From DATGPD01 sp031423015 (GTDB lineage Bacteria; Planctomycetota; UBA1135; UBA2386), in assembly GCA_031423015.1 (NCBI GenBank), contig JANPER010000122.1, positions 124,001 to 188,000 of the forward strand: a DNA stretch of 64,000 nt. Direction: 5' to 3'. The notes beneath the pieces were generated by a model, which was given only the letters and a program-made list of their open reading frames with translations, was not told the DNA's origin and searched no databases. Shown here one piece after another: positions 7,961 through 16,829 of this stretch; the stretch's first letter is position 1, and every line of letters starts with the position of its first letter. Both the position numbers and the translations under genes were made by a program.

Positions 7961-8916
7961 TCTTCTGGTTCCGACGGCAGCAGAGTGATCACGCGCTCCG
8001 CGGCGGCAAGCTGGGCCTTCCGTTGGCGGTTGAGGCGGATGCGCTTGAGCACGGCGAGGATCAACAAGGGGACTGCCAAGACGATGAGGAACGAGAAGCA
8101 GTTGCGCAGCAGGTAGCGCGCCGCTGCCCCGGATCGGAACAGGACGTAGTTCTCCCACTCCTCCTGCAGGCGCGCCAGGCTCTGGTCGGTGGCGTCCAGC
8201 AGGACCAGGTTGAAGGGCCGATCAGCGCGGCAGTCGCGCGATGCATCGACGATAGTACGCACGCCAAAACGATCGACCAAGAACGACACGAACGAGAAGC
8301 TCTGCGCGTAAGCCAAGCGCAGCATGTGGTCGCCGTCGGGAAAGTCGGCCTCCAGCTCGGAGAAGCGCGGCGCCGTGCGCGCGGAGATCGCAAACAGCAG
8401 GCTCTCTTCCTGCACCCCGAGGTAGGGCCCGCCGGACAGGGTCTGGGCCAGCCCTTCGTGCACCCAGCGCGGCACGTGAGGCGCGCCCGTGGCGGCGAAC
8501 TGATCGAGCAGAACATGAACCAACTCATGCACCACCACCGTGCGCAGATCATTGGGCGGCGCGCTCACCGCCGTGTCGAGCAGGATGTGCACCTCATCGC
8601 GACCGAGCATCGCGAAGCCGGCAGTCCCCTCGTGCAGGTGTTCGCGCATGGCCAGCGACAGCGACCCTTGGTCCGAATGCACGACGATGCGGATCCTGCG
8701 CAGCGGCGTTCCCGGGAAGTCCGGCGCGAGCTTCTCCAGGCCCTTGGTGGCGAGTTCGCGCACGCTGGCGACCGTCGCCGCCGACACACGCGCATCACCG
8801 GGTTCGACGGTGAGCTGCTCGTCTCTTGACTGAGCGTGCGGCGCCGTCAGCAGGCTGCTGAGCCAAAGAGAGATCGCGAGCAGCCGACGCACGGCGACGA
8901 CAATAGGTCGTTGCAT
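7957..8916 (-). CDS. Membrane-anchored MA-like (gluzincin) peptidase
   Basis: The ATG at 8916 gives a Sec signal peptide (VVAVRRLLAISLWLSSLLTAPHA). HELVH lies about 130 residues in, followed by PRWVHEGLAQTL, which supplies the HExxH plus downstream Glu zinc site of the peptidase MA-like gluzincins. A C-terminal membrane helix (FLIVLAVPLLILAVLKRIR) anchors the protein with a short charged cytoplasmic tail, so the catalytic domain should be periplasmic. Substrate unknown. A possible degenerate relative is encoded at 13980-15299. The gene follows the thioesterase gene by about 30 nt and overlaps the acyltransferase gene. Confidence 0.85.
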   Translation of the reverse strand: MQRPIVVAVRRLLAISLWLSSLLTAPHAQSRDEQLTVEPGDARVSAATVASVRELATKGLEKLAPDFPGTPLRRIRIVVHSDQGSLSLAMREHLHEGTAGFAMLGRDEVHILLDTAVSAPPNDLRTVVVHELVHVLLDQFAATGAPHVPRWVHEGLAQTLSGGPYLGVQEESLLFAISARTAPRFSELEADFPDGDHMLRLAYAQSFSFVSFLVDRFGVRTIVDASRDCRADRPFNLVLLDATDQSLARLQEEWENYVLFRSGAAARYLLRNCFSFLIVLAVPLLILAVLKRIRLNRQRKAQLAAAERVITLLPSEPEE

Positions 8917-8949
8917 CAACGGGCCCAACGCGGGGGTCGCCCGCAACCA

Positions 8950-9390
8950 CTACTTGCGCGACAGATCCCAGCCCTCGAAGCGAGCGATGACATCGCGAAA
9001 ACCGGCGGGCACCGGCGCCGGCTTGAAGTGCTCGTCGATCGCACAATGCGTGGTGTAGCCGAGCGCAACCAACCGATTCTCCTGTCTGTGGCGAATGCGG
9101 AAGTCGAACGTGAAGCTCGAAGTTCGGATGTCACGGACCTTCACGTTGATGATCAGCGGATCATCGAGACGCGCCGGTGACTTGAAGTCGAGGTGAGCGG
9201 CGACGACGACGTTGTCGAAGTCTTTGATCGGCCGCACGCCCTCTGCCAAGCCGAGGTTACGCAAGTAGTCGACTCGACCAACCTCCAGGTAGATGAAAAA
9301 GTTGCCGTGGAAAACGATGCCCATCGCGTCGGTCTCGGGCAGGCGAACACGCACTTCCGTCTGAAAGTGAAAAGGACCGTCGGTCTGCAT
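8950..9390 (-). CDS. Acyl-CoA thioesterase, 4HBT/YbgC-like
   Basis: Hot-dog-fold thioesterase of 146 residues. The N-terminus has VRLPETDAMGIVFHGNFFIYLEVGRVDYLR, the classic D-x-x-G-x-V-x-x-x-x-Y/F-x-x-x-x-E active-site helix of the 4HBT family; Asp and Glu positions are intact. Family members hydrolyse acyl-CoA or acyl-ACP thioesters, often near envelope genes such as tol-pal. Here it is the first gene of the envelope/housekeeping operon that runs through dapF. Upstream, 72 nt separate it from the PIG-L gene. Confidence 0.9.
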   Translation of the reverse strand: MQTDGPFHFQTEVRVRLPETDAMGIVFHGNFFIYLEVGRVDYLRNLGLAEGVRPIKDFDNVVVAAHLDFKSPARLDDPLIINVKVRDIRTSSFTFDFRIRHRQENRLVALGYTTHCAIDEHFKPAPVPAGFRDVIARFEGWDLSRK

Positions 9391-9462
9391 TGTGCTGTAG
9401 AAACGCGGATCTTCGTCGGAGAGGCGCGTTCTTCGAAGGTCGTAATCCGCAATGCAGTGGGG

Positions 9463-11853
9463 TCACCGGCCGAAAGCGGCTGGCGTGATGAGGTTGGCGA
9501 AGAAGCGACACGCACCGGGATGCAGTTTCTTGAGCTGACGGAACAACGCAAGCGCGCAGTAGACGTATTCACCGGCGCCAGACCGGGTGTACAGCAACGC
9601 ACCCCGTAGCTCGGCGTGGCCAGCGTCCGCGGTAGCGATCACTTCTTCATAGCGCGGGTCATAGGTGTCAGCGAAATACAGTCCACGTTCCTGCACCCAG
9701 CCATCCCAGTCGGCGGCGGCAATTCGATTTGGCGCGCGCAGAAGAACGTGATCCTCGCGCAGCACGCCCACAGGAGCATCTTCTTGTGTGACGCGACCGC
9801 GGCCGATGTGCAACGGGAACGGCGACCCAACGAAGCCTGGCGCTTCCCACTCTTGGTCCTTGTGATACAGCACCACCAGGCGACCGCCGTTCTCGACAAA
9901 CTGCAGGAGGCGCGGGAAGGCGGCGCGCGCGGTTGCCTGGGTCCGTAGCGCACGGATATCGACCAAGACCGTATCGAGTGAAGCGAGCGCGAAGGTGGCG
10001 ATGTCGTCGCCATCCAGCACGTGCAGCTCGACACCCAGGTCCGCGAGCACTTGACGTGAAGTGTCGTCGACGCCGGGCACAAGGCCCACACGCAGCGTGG
10101 CTGACGCCACCACGTCGACGCTGTGGATCGCGACCTCGGCGACGGCGTCTTGAAAGTTGATGCGCAGGGTGTTCACACCTGCCCTGACGTCTGGCGGCGC
10201 CGCCACGTTGAACGTGAAGACTCGTGTCGCACCACCGACGATCTCGGTGTCGAAGTTCGCCGGGTCGATGCTCCAGCCGACCGGCGCTCGCGTGTGCAAG
10301 AGCCCCTTGGCCGTGGCCGAGAGGTGGTTCTCGATGCGCACCGCGACCGGCGTGGTACGCCGGCCGCGCGGCCACAGGATCGCTGGCCGCGTGGCGTGCG
10401 CCGCAAGTGCTGGTCGGATCACCACCGACGCCGTGATCGGCCACAAGACACGCTGATCGCCCAACTCGAGCTCGAGCATCAGCCGCGCCTCGGGTTCAGA
10501 GAATGGCGACATCTCGAACGCTTCGCGGGGCGCGACGCGGCACACGAAATCACTTTCGAGGGACGCCCCCAGGGCCAGCCGGCCGAGGTCAATGGCGTCC
10601 GTCGGTTCGAACGCACTGGCCGTAGGCACGCGAAGACGGACGCGATCGATAGGCATCACGTCGCCGTGTTGCACGCGAAACCGCATCGACAGCGTTTCGC
10701 CAGCCACGGCAATCACGCCATCAGGCGACATGGCCGTGGCCGACAGCGACAAGGCGTGCACCATCGCCGCGTCCAGCGCTTCGCTGCGCCGCGCCACGCG
10801 TCGTTGCAGGTCGGATCCAACCGTCGGCGTCAACCGAATCAGGTCGCGGCGAAGACTGATCGCGAGCTGCAAGAGCGCCGGGCGGTCGGCCACCAGCGCC
10901 GGGAGCCGTCGTTCCAGGCCTTCGCGCAAGGCGGCTATCTCGTCGACAGAACCACCAGCCGCCGCGAACAAGGCGAACATGTCGTCGACAGGCTCGAACA
11001 GTGGCGGCACCGCAGAGTCACCGGCCAAGAGCGAAACGAGCCGTAGTTCCACCGGGAAAATCGCATCCATCGGCCGGTGCGGCGCCTGGCTGCGATGCTC
11101 GGTCAACGCGCGGTAGGCCAGGTCGCGATAGGTCTCACCGCGCACCGGGTCCATGCCGTCTCCCGGCAGTTGCAGTGTGCTCGCTTCGCCCGGGCTACAC
11201 GCGCGCACCGCGGCGCGGACACGATGCGGCGCCAACCCCGCGAATCGGTACAGCGGCGAGGCCGCCCGTTCCAGCGCCTCGGGCAACACGCGGAGCAACG
11301 CCAAGTCGTGCCCATGATCCTCACCGGGATGATGCGTCGTCCAGACGACGTCGGGGCGGAGCGAACGGATCAGTCGGGCGAGATCGTTGGGAGTGGCAAC
11401 TCGTCCCCAGAGGTCGAGCGCTTCCTCAGCGGTACGACAGAATCCACTATCCGGCCGATCCAGATGCACTAGCTCGATGCCCAAGCGAGCCGCACAACGT
11501 TCAGCTTCGCGGGTGCGGCGCGTCGCCAGCGCATCACCGGTCTCGGAGCCGGACACGTTCTGGCCACCCTCGCCGCGCGTCATGAGTGCCACAACTACTC
11601 GCCACCCGTAGCGATAGCGCAGGATCGCCGCAGGATGCAGGTACTGATCGTCGGGGTGGGACGCCACCAACAACACCAACTGATCACTCGCCGCGTCGCG
11701 CACGGCTTGCTGCAAGGCGACTTCGCCGCGGTCACGCAGGTCTGCCGGCAACGCGCGCTCTTGCGCCAGCGCAAAGCTCCCCAGCGCAAAGGCCAGGATC
11801 GCCCCTACTCCTCGTCGTCGAGCCCTTTCAGCCACGATCGCCGCGGGTTTCAT
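9463..11853 (-). CDS. Large secreted PIG-L family deacetylase-like protein
   Basis: About 796 residues from the ATG at 11853 (MKPAAIVAERARRR, then the hydrophobic GAILAFALGSFALAQ signal). The PIG-L domain is N-terminal: LVASHPDDQYLHPAAIL has the metal-binding HPDD, and THHPGEDHGHDLAL the second His cluster. PIG-L enzymes remove acetyl groups from N-acetylglucosamine-type sugars. The remaining 550 or so residues include Ig-like or sandwich segments (for example VAVRIENHLSATAKGLLHTRAPVGWSI) and a Rossmann-like segment (VGLVPGVDDTSRQVLADLGVELHVLDG... RLLQFVENGGRLVVLYHKD) resembling ThuA/GATase-like folds. I infer an exported enzyme acting on sugar polymers; it is much larger than bshB1 at 59069. 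Confidence 0.82.
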   Translation of the reverse strand: MKPAAIVAERARRRGVGAILAFALGSFALAQERALPADLRDRGEVALQQAVRDAASDQLVLLVASHPDDQYLHPAAILRYRYGWRVVVALMTRGEGGQNVSGSETGDALATRRTREAERCAARLGIELVHLDRPDSGFCRTAEEALDLWGRVATPNDLARLIRSLRPDVVWTTHHPGEDHGHDLALLRVLPEALERAASPLYRFAGLAPHRVRAAVRACSPGEASTLQLPGDGMDPVRGETYRDLAYRALTEHRSQAPHRPMDAIFPVELRLVSLLAGDSAVPPLFEPVDDMFALFAAAGGSVDEIAALREGLERRLPALVADRPALLQLAISLRRDLIRLTPTVGSDLQRRVARRSEALDAAMVHALSLSATAMSPDGVIAVAGETLSMRFRVQHGDVMPIDRVRLRVPTASAFEPTDAIDLGRLALGASLESDFVCRVAPREAFEMSPFSEPEARLMLELELGDQRVLWPITASVVIRPALAAHATRPAILWPRGRRTTPVAVRIENHLSATAKGLLHTRAPVGWSIDPANFDTEIVGGATRVFTFNVAAPPDVRAGVNTLRINFQDAVAEVAIHSVDVVASATLRVGLVPGVDDTSRQVLADLGVELHVLDGDDIATFALASLDTVLVDIRALRTQATARAAFPRLLQFVENGGRLVVLYHKDQEWEAPGFVGSPFPLHIGRGRVTQEDAPVGVLREDHVLLRAPNRIAAADWDGWVQERGLYFADTYDPRYEEVIATADAGHAELRGALLYTRSGAGEYVYCALALFRQLKKLHPGACRFFANLITPAAFGR

Positions 11854-11940
11854 TACTTCGCCTAGCTTGTCACATGCTGGGGTGGCCAACCAGACTCCTG
11901 TCGCGGCAAACCGCTATCGGCCGCATGGGCCGCGGTTGGA

Positions 11941-13848
11941 TCACCGACGGCGCATCCCACCGCGCGGCATCAGCCAGGCCGCGCTAGCGCCCGCACCACC
12001 GGCGATGGCACCGATGACCAGACCCAGTTCTGGACCGAACGGCCCGATCTGGACCGACGAGAAGCCACTGCCATCGCTGTGGCTGTGGCTGACCGAGGGG
12101 CAAAGGTGCTGGGACAGGAAGCCGCCCTCGTCGGGTAGCTGCGACACGTCGAGCGGCAGGTCTTCGGGCAGCATGGTGCTGAAGCCGTAAGCGAGCCCGT
12201 AGATGTTGTCGAAGCTCGCTCGGTTGTCGGTGAACGAGACCGAGGTGAGTCGATCCGCCTGGAGCTTGCTCAACATGCTGGCGAACTCCTTGTTGCCGCG
12301 GATCGTGTCGGCCTCTGGCTTGTCCGTCGTCATCGCCGTCATGGTCTTGCGCACATCAGGACGCGCAAAACCAAGCACCATGTAGTCGCCCTGAAAGCCG
12401 AAGACCGGTTGAATCATGTCGAGCGGGTTGATCGGCAGGTCGCCAGGCAACTCGACGTTCAGTTTGATGAAGTAGGTCGTGAGTTCGTCGCGAGTGTTGC
12501 TGCCAAACTCCATCTGGCCCTGCGACACCTGCTTGAGGCCTTCGAGGCACTTGAGCAGGCGATCCTTGTCCTTCATCTGCACGAGATACAGGCCGCTGAT
12601 CAGCGAGCCGCCGCCAAGGCCCGGGATGCCCTTCATCGGCACCGACCACGACAGCATTTGGTCGCCGAACGCGCCGCACAAGTCGTCGCGGATGGTGAAT
12701 CCGACCTGCTTCTCCATCTCGGCTAGTTGGGCGAAAGCGTCTTTGGCCAGGTTCTCGTCGTAGGCCTTGAAGGCATTGACCAACGAGTCCCAAATCGCAG
12801 TGACGTTGAGGCTGCTGGCGCTGCACGCCGTGGCGTCCTTAGGCACCCACTTGAGGCAGCTCAGGTCGAGGTTCTTGCTACCATCAGCCATCAGGCCCTT
12901 GCGCTCGGGAGCTGGACACAAGGTGTAGGACTTGGTCACCGCCCGATCACCTTGGTAGGTCGAACTGGCCCCCATCGCTTTGACCGCCTTGAGCCCGAGC
13001 GCGTCCAAGGCGCGGTCAAGACCCTTGACACTGAACTCGGGCGGGAAGTTTGGAGCGTTGGCTTCGGCGAACTCCAGGACGTCGAACAGTGTGCGGTAGG
13101 CTCGCTCGGTGTTGACGAAGAACTCGATCTCGGCTCCCGGGGTCTCGGTGTTCGCGGCTACGGCCTTGTAGCCGGCGGATTCAGTGAGCAACTTGCCCTT
13201 GTTGGCGAGCGCCGCCAACGCCGCGGTGACGTCCTTCTGCACGGTGCCAACCACGATGCCATCGCCGACCCAGGCCACGTTGAGGCCAATCGGGAAGTCA
13301 GGTACCTGCCAGGTCGTGAGTTTGAACCCACTGGCCTCGCTCTCCGACTTGGCGAGTCTCTCGCCAGCTTCACCCTCCATCTGCTGGACCCCGAAGTCGA
13401 GCACCTTCTTCCACATCGGCGCCGACGGCCCGAAGTCGAGGTGCACCAACATGCCAACGTCGGGCAACGGGTCCTGGTCCCCGATCAACCGGAAGTGCGT
13501 AAGCGCGGCGGTCGCGCCATACAGACGGAGCTGCAGCAAGTCTTCGGCAGAGAACGGCAGCGCTCCCTGGGCCTGCATCTCCTTGGCCTGCTCCAGGGCC
13601 TGCTTCCACTGCTTGTCGAGCTCGACAAGCGCCGGTGCAAGAAAACCTTGGAACTCCTGCTGACGCCACATGCGAAGGAGCGGCATGTCGAGCAGTTCCT
13701 GCACCGACTTGTCCAAGTCCGGCAACGAGAAGAAGGCGATCGATGAGGCCGGGAGAGCGTGTTTGAGACTGCTGCGCTGGGCGGGCGTGCCGGACAAGAG
13801 TCCGCTGACACAACCGACCGTCAACAACGCGAGACGCAAAGATGGCAT
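11941..13848 (-). CDS. Large secreted protein with possible C-terminal membrane anchor
   Basis: 635 residues from the ATG at 13848, giving a signal peptide (MPSLRLALLTVGCVSGLLSG). The longer open frame to 13983 is unlikely because its N-terminus has no signal. The body alternates beta-rich stretches with segments such as IAFFSLPDLDKSVQELLD and AFAQLAEMEKQVGFTIRDDLCGAFGDQMLSWS, which recall DUF3352-like planctomycetal proteins, but I cannot confirm that family. The extreme C-terminus is a hydrophobic stretch (LGLVIGAIAGGAGASAAWL) followed by RGGMRRR, the general form of a C-terminal sorting or membrane anchor. Function unknown. Confidence 0.75.
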   Translation of the reverse strand: MPSLRLALLTVGCVSGLLSGTPAQRSSLKHALPASSIAFFSLPDLDKSVQELLDMPLLRMWRQQEFQGFLAPALVELDKQWKQALEQAKEMQAQGALPFSAEDLLQLRLYGATAALTHFRLIGDQDPLPDVGMLVHLDFGPSAPMWKKVLDFGVQQMEGEAGERLAKSESEASGFKLTTWQVPDFPIGLNVAWVGDGIVVGTVQKDVTAALAALANKGKLLTESAGYKAVAANTETPGAEIEFFVNTERAYRTLFDVLEFAEANAPNFPPEFSVKGLDRALDALGLKAVKAMGASSTYQGDRAVTKSYTLCPAPERKGLMADGSKNLDLSCLKWVPKDATACSASSLNVTAIWDSLVNAFKAYDENLAKDAFAQLAEMEKQVGFTIRDDLCGAFGDQMLSWSVPMKGIPGLGGGSLISGLYLVQMKDKDRLLKCLEGLKQVSQGQMEFGSNTRDELTTYFIKLNVELPGDLPINPLDMIQPVFGFQGDYMVLGFARPDVRKTMTAMTTDKPEADTIRGNKEFASMLSKLQADRLTSVSFTDNRASFDNIYGLAYGFSTMLPEDLPLDVSQLPDEGGFLSQHLCPSVSHSHSDGSGFSSVQIGPFGPELGLVIGAIAGGAGASAAWLMPRGGMRRR

Positions 13849-13979
13849 GGTGCTTGGTGGTTCCGAAGGAGGGGCTGCTCGCGGCTGGGCCCGCGCAGAC
13901 AAAAGAGAAGGGGTGACTCGGGCCGGTGGCAAATATTTTCCCTGCGCCGGCGGCCACTTGGGCTGCTGGCTGACCTCGG

Positions 13980-15299
13980 TCATCCCTGAGTGAGAGCCTT
14001 CAGGTAAGCGCGCACCGCGTCGGCGCGCTCCTGAATGCCCTTCTCAAGTGCTGCCACGGCGCCTGTCGCTGCCTTCTGATCACCAGCGGCGAGGGAATCG
14101 CCGACGGCGGCGAGCAGTTTGGCTGCGCCGGCGTCGCCAGCGTGCTTGCAAAACGCGACGAGAAGGCCGGCTTGAAACAGTTGCTGGCCCATTTGGTTGT
14201 GGTCCATGTCGCCGGTGATACCAAAGCTTGTGAACCAGCCCTTGAGGTCGATCAGTCCACCCGCTCCCAAGAACTGTTTGCCAAACCAGCTGGCGATCTC
14301 AGGGCTGTAGAAGCGTTCGGTGTAGGAGCCAACCCCGATCGCCAGCCAGGCTGGAACCGAGCCGCCGGCTTTCCCATGCCCGACCGCGAGACCGACCGCA
14401 TGCTTCAGGTAGTAGACGCCCCAATTGGGGTCTACCAGCGCGACGGCAGGTTGTACCGCGCCCAAGCCCGTCACATTCAGGACCCGCTCAGCCAAGAAAG
14501 CGCCGTAGGCCGACGATGCTCCGCCGATGTCGTTGCCGAGCTGGCGGAACTGATCCGATGTGGGCGCGAGCATCACCACCGGGCGCGGGCCCACGGGCCC
14601 ACCGGCGCCAAAAATGGAGGTCGCAAAATCGTGCGCGTCGTCCGCGTACTGCTGCGCCAGTTGCTCGAGCTCTTTGAGCGGCATCGTGCTCACAACCGTG
14701 GTCGTCTTGGTCCTCAGGACCCATGGCAATGACGGACTGGCGTGGCGCTTGTTGGCCTCAGCCTCGTCGATCCAGCCCCCCTGGCCGTCGGGGAACAGGT
14801 TGTTCTTGGCTTTCTCCAGGTCGGTTGCCGCGATCAACTCGCCGGTGCGAGGGTGACGGACCTTTCCGGCCTTCAACTGGACGTATTCCGCCCGCCCGAC
14901 CCGCTCACCCTGAATGTGGAACACGCCGGCGCGCGCGTCGTCTGCTTCGACCTCGGTTACCCAAAGCCCCTCCACCGGAACCAGGCCGGCCGCGCGGTTC
15001 TTCAGGATCTCGGCTTTGGCTGCCGACATCCACCGCCCGGCGTGCTTGACGTTGCCGACCGCTTCGTTTGCGCCATCGTGGTCTGGGGCAATCGCCAGCA
15101 CGCGATTCAGCAAGCGGCGTGAGTCGGTCAGCAGCCCCTGCCCGCGAGCCCAGTCAGCAACCTTGATCAGGGCGGCGACGTCTTCCTTTGCCGCAGTCTC
15201 CAGCGCCGACAGCTCAGCGGCAGGATCCTTGGCTGCTTGCGCACGAGCCCAGACCGGGAATAGAAGACAGAAGGCAGCGACTCGCGACGCGACGCGCAT
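13980..15299 (-). CDS. Secreted protein with a degenerate gluzincin-like domain
   Basis: From the ATG at 15299 it starts with a signal peptide (VASRVAAFCLLFPVWARAQA). The first third is helical and TPR-like (LLTDSRRLLNRVLAIAPDHDGANEAVG). Later, YYLKHAVGLAVGHGKAGGSVPAWLAIGVGSYTE aligns by eye with the zinc region of the MA-like peptidase at 7957-8916 (VVHELVHVLL...PRWVHEGLAQTL). Here HExxH reads KHAVG, and the downstream WVHEGLA reads WLAIGVG, so no zinc ligand set remains. I infer a catalytically dead relative. Located just upstream of the large secreted protein gene. Confidence 0.72.
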   Translation of the reverse strand: MRVASRVAAFCLLFPVWARAQAAKDPAAELSALETAAKEDVAALIKVADWARGQGLLTDSRRLLNRVLAIAPDHDGANEAVGNVKHAGRWMSAAKAEILKNRAAGLVPVEGLWVTEVEADDARAGVFHIQGERVGRAEYVQLKAGKVRHPRTGELIAATDLEKAKNNLFPDGQGGWIDEAEANKRHASPSLPWVLRTKTTTVVSTMPLKELEQLAQQYADDAHDFATSIFGAGGPVGPRPVVMLAPTSDQFRQLGNDIGGASSAYGAFLAERVLNVTGLGAVQPAVALVDPNWGVYYLKHAVGLAVGHGKAGGSVPAWLAIGVGSYTERFYSPEIASWFGKQFLGAGGLIDLKGWFTSFGITGDMDHNQMGQQLFQAGLLVAFCKHAGDAGAAKLLAAVGDSLAAGDQKAATGAVAALEKGIQERADAVRAYLKALTQG

Positions 15300-15404
15300 G
15301 TTGAACCAGATCAGCGACAAGAGAACGCGCGCGAGGGGCGCGCCAGGTCGGCAGATGTAGCCGACCCTGTGGAAACCCGGTCGTAGAAAAAGCCAACGTG
15401 ATGG

Positions 15405-16007
15405 CTAGCCAATCTCGTGCTGGCGAAGGAAGTGCCGCCAGGAGGGCAGCTGCTTGTCGTTCGAAACACTGAGATAGGGGCTCCAGCGCGGCCGCATCGG
15501 TTGGCGCATGAGGCGCAGCCGAGCTTCCTTGAGGGACCGGTCGGCCTTGCGTGTGTTGCAGCGCACGCACGCCAACACGCAGTTGTCCCAGGTTGTCTTG
15601 CCACCCTTGGACCGAGGCCGCACGTGGTCGATGCTCAAGCGGTCGGGCGGCAACCGCACGCCGCAGTACTGGCAAGTGTAGTTGTCGCGGTGGTAGAGGT
15701 TCCGCCTGGTGAACGGCGCCTCGTAGACCGGAATACGGTCGTAGGCCTCCAAGTGGATGACCTCCGGCACCGGCACTCGGATCCGCACACCGCGCAACCA
15801 CAGGTTGGTCGGCGGATCGGGGAGACAAACCCACTCGTCGAAGGCGTGGACCTGGAGGGTATCGGGTGCGACCACTCGCGCTGCACCCTGGTAGACCAAG
15901 CACAGCGCGCGTCGAGCGCTGGTTACGTGCACCGGAACCCAGCAGCGGTTAAGCACAAGAACTGGGGTGCTCAGCACTCGCAGCGATGAGATCGAGGTGC
16001 AATCCAT
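15405..16007 (-). CDS. HNH endonuclease family protein
   Basis: About 200 residues. The HNH region reads YTCQYCG, then LSIDHVRPRSKGGKTTWDNCVLACVRCNTRKADR. Two CxxC pairs frame the fold and the SIDHV...N...R core is intact. This McrA/HNH type is a common conserved gene in Planctomycetota and cyanobacteria; its cellular target is not known. The ATG at 16007 (MDCTSISSLRVLSTPVLVLNR) is preferred because conserved members start with a similar LxTPVLVLNR stretch. The open frame extends to 16100. It is the first gene of the minus run. Confidence 0.88.
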   Translation of the reverse strand: MDCTSISSLRVLSTPVLVLNRCWVPVHVTSARRALCLVYQGAARVVAPDTLQVHAFDEWVCLPDPPTNLWLRGVRIRVPVPEVIHLEAYDRIPVYEAPFTRRNLYHRDNYTCQYCGVRLPPDRLSIDHVRPRSKGGKTTWDNCVLACVRCNTRKADRSLKEARLRLMRQPMRPRWSPYLSVSNDKQLPSWRHFLRQHEIG

Positions 16008-16372
16008 GACCAGACAGGCGCGCCTCTCGGATCGGTCACCTACGCACCGGCGCATCCTGGAGGAGACGCGGTCGCAAGCAACCTCGCCGTCGGTTGACAC
16101 CTCGGGACCGGGGTTTCAACCGCCAGCAGCTCAGAACGCGATCCGAGGGAGGCGCGGAAGGACGAGAGTGTAGCAGGCGGTCCCCTGTGTCACATCGCAC
16201 CTGTCGAGTGACCATGCCATCGCGGCTATCCACACGCAGCGGCGGAGGCAGCCAAGTTGCATCGACGCTCGTGACAACCAGAAGGAACCCGCGACAGCCT
16301 GCCAATTCGTTTTTGCCGCAGCCAGCGAGGGTGGCTAGAGTGCGGGGCTCGCTTGTTCAAAAGTAGCCTGCG
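16008..16372. other. Divergent intergenic region, 365 bp
   Basis: Lies between the HNH gene (minus) and the lipoprotein gene (plus), so it must hold promoters for both. On the plus strand one good candidate is at 16313-16341 (listed separately). I see no credible small ORF or strong hairpin; the short ORFs here lack ribosome-binding sites and family resemblance. Confidence 0.5.
16313..16341 (+). promoter_or_regulatory. Candidate sigma-70-type promoter for the 16373 lipoprotein gene
   Basis: TTGCCG, exactly 17 nt, then TAGAGT; the ATG is 31 nt further. Four of six bases match each consensus hexamer. The -10 box is followed by GCGGGGC. A very similar arrangement precedes the helicase at 40015. 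Confidence 0.4.
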
Positions 16373-16792
16373 ATGACACCACGCCTACTGCTCTCCACCG
16401 TCCTGGTCGTTTGCGCCTGCACTCCGGTCAGCATGATCGACCGAAAGATCGAGGTCAGCGCCGCCCAGTTTCAGGACGTTCCCGTGCCAGCAGGTTTTCG
16501 CATCATTGACCGGCATCACGAGAGTCACTCGCTCTCTCTCGACAAGTACCGCTTCGGGGCCTACCGGTATCTCGGGAGCGGTGCCGTCGACTCAGCTGTC
16601 TCCTACGCCCTGGCGCGACTCCCCCAGCATGCTTGGCAGCTCATCGAGCGCGATGGCCAAGGCACAGACGCGCAGCGCTTGGTGTTCGAGCGCGAGGACT
16701 ACCGCGTCGAGTACCGTGTCCGTCGACAGGAGTCGCGAACGTTGATCGACGTCGACATTCGGACCCACGCTCGCCCCATCGCCAAGGGATGA
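16373..16792 (+). CDS. Small lipoprotein of unknown function
   Basis: 139 residues that begin MTPRLLLSTVLVVCAC, a short lipoprotein signal with a Cys at the expected place. The mature region has FQDVPVPAGFRIIDRHHESHSLSLDKYRFGAYRYLGSGAVDSAVSYALARLP, then W-Q-L-I-E, a pattern of short planctomycetal lipoproteins that I recognise as conserved but cannot name. A candidate promoter lies just upstream, and the cyclophilin-like gene starts 37 nt downstream on the same strand, so the two may be co-transcribed. No function can be assigned. Confidence 0.75.
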   Translation: MTPRLLLSTVLVVCACTPVSMIDRKIEVSAAQFQDVPVPAGFRIIDRHHESHSLSLDKYRFGAYRYLGSGAVDSAVSYALARLPQHAWQLIERDGQGTDAQRLVFEREDYRVEYRVRRQESRTLIDVDIRTHARPIAKG

Positions 16793-16829
16793 GCAGAAAC
16801 CAGTTTCTTCAAGCCACTAATCGCCGCCA

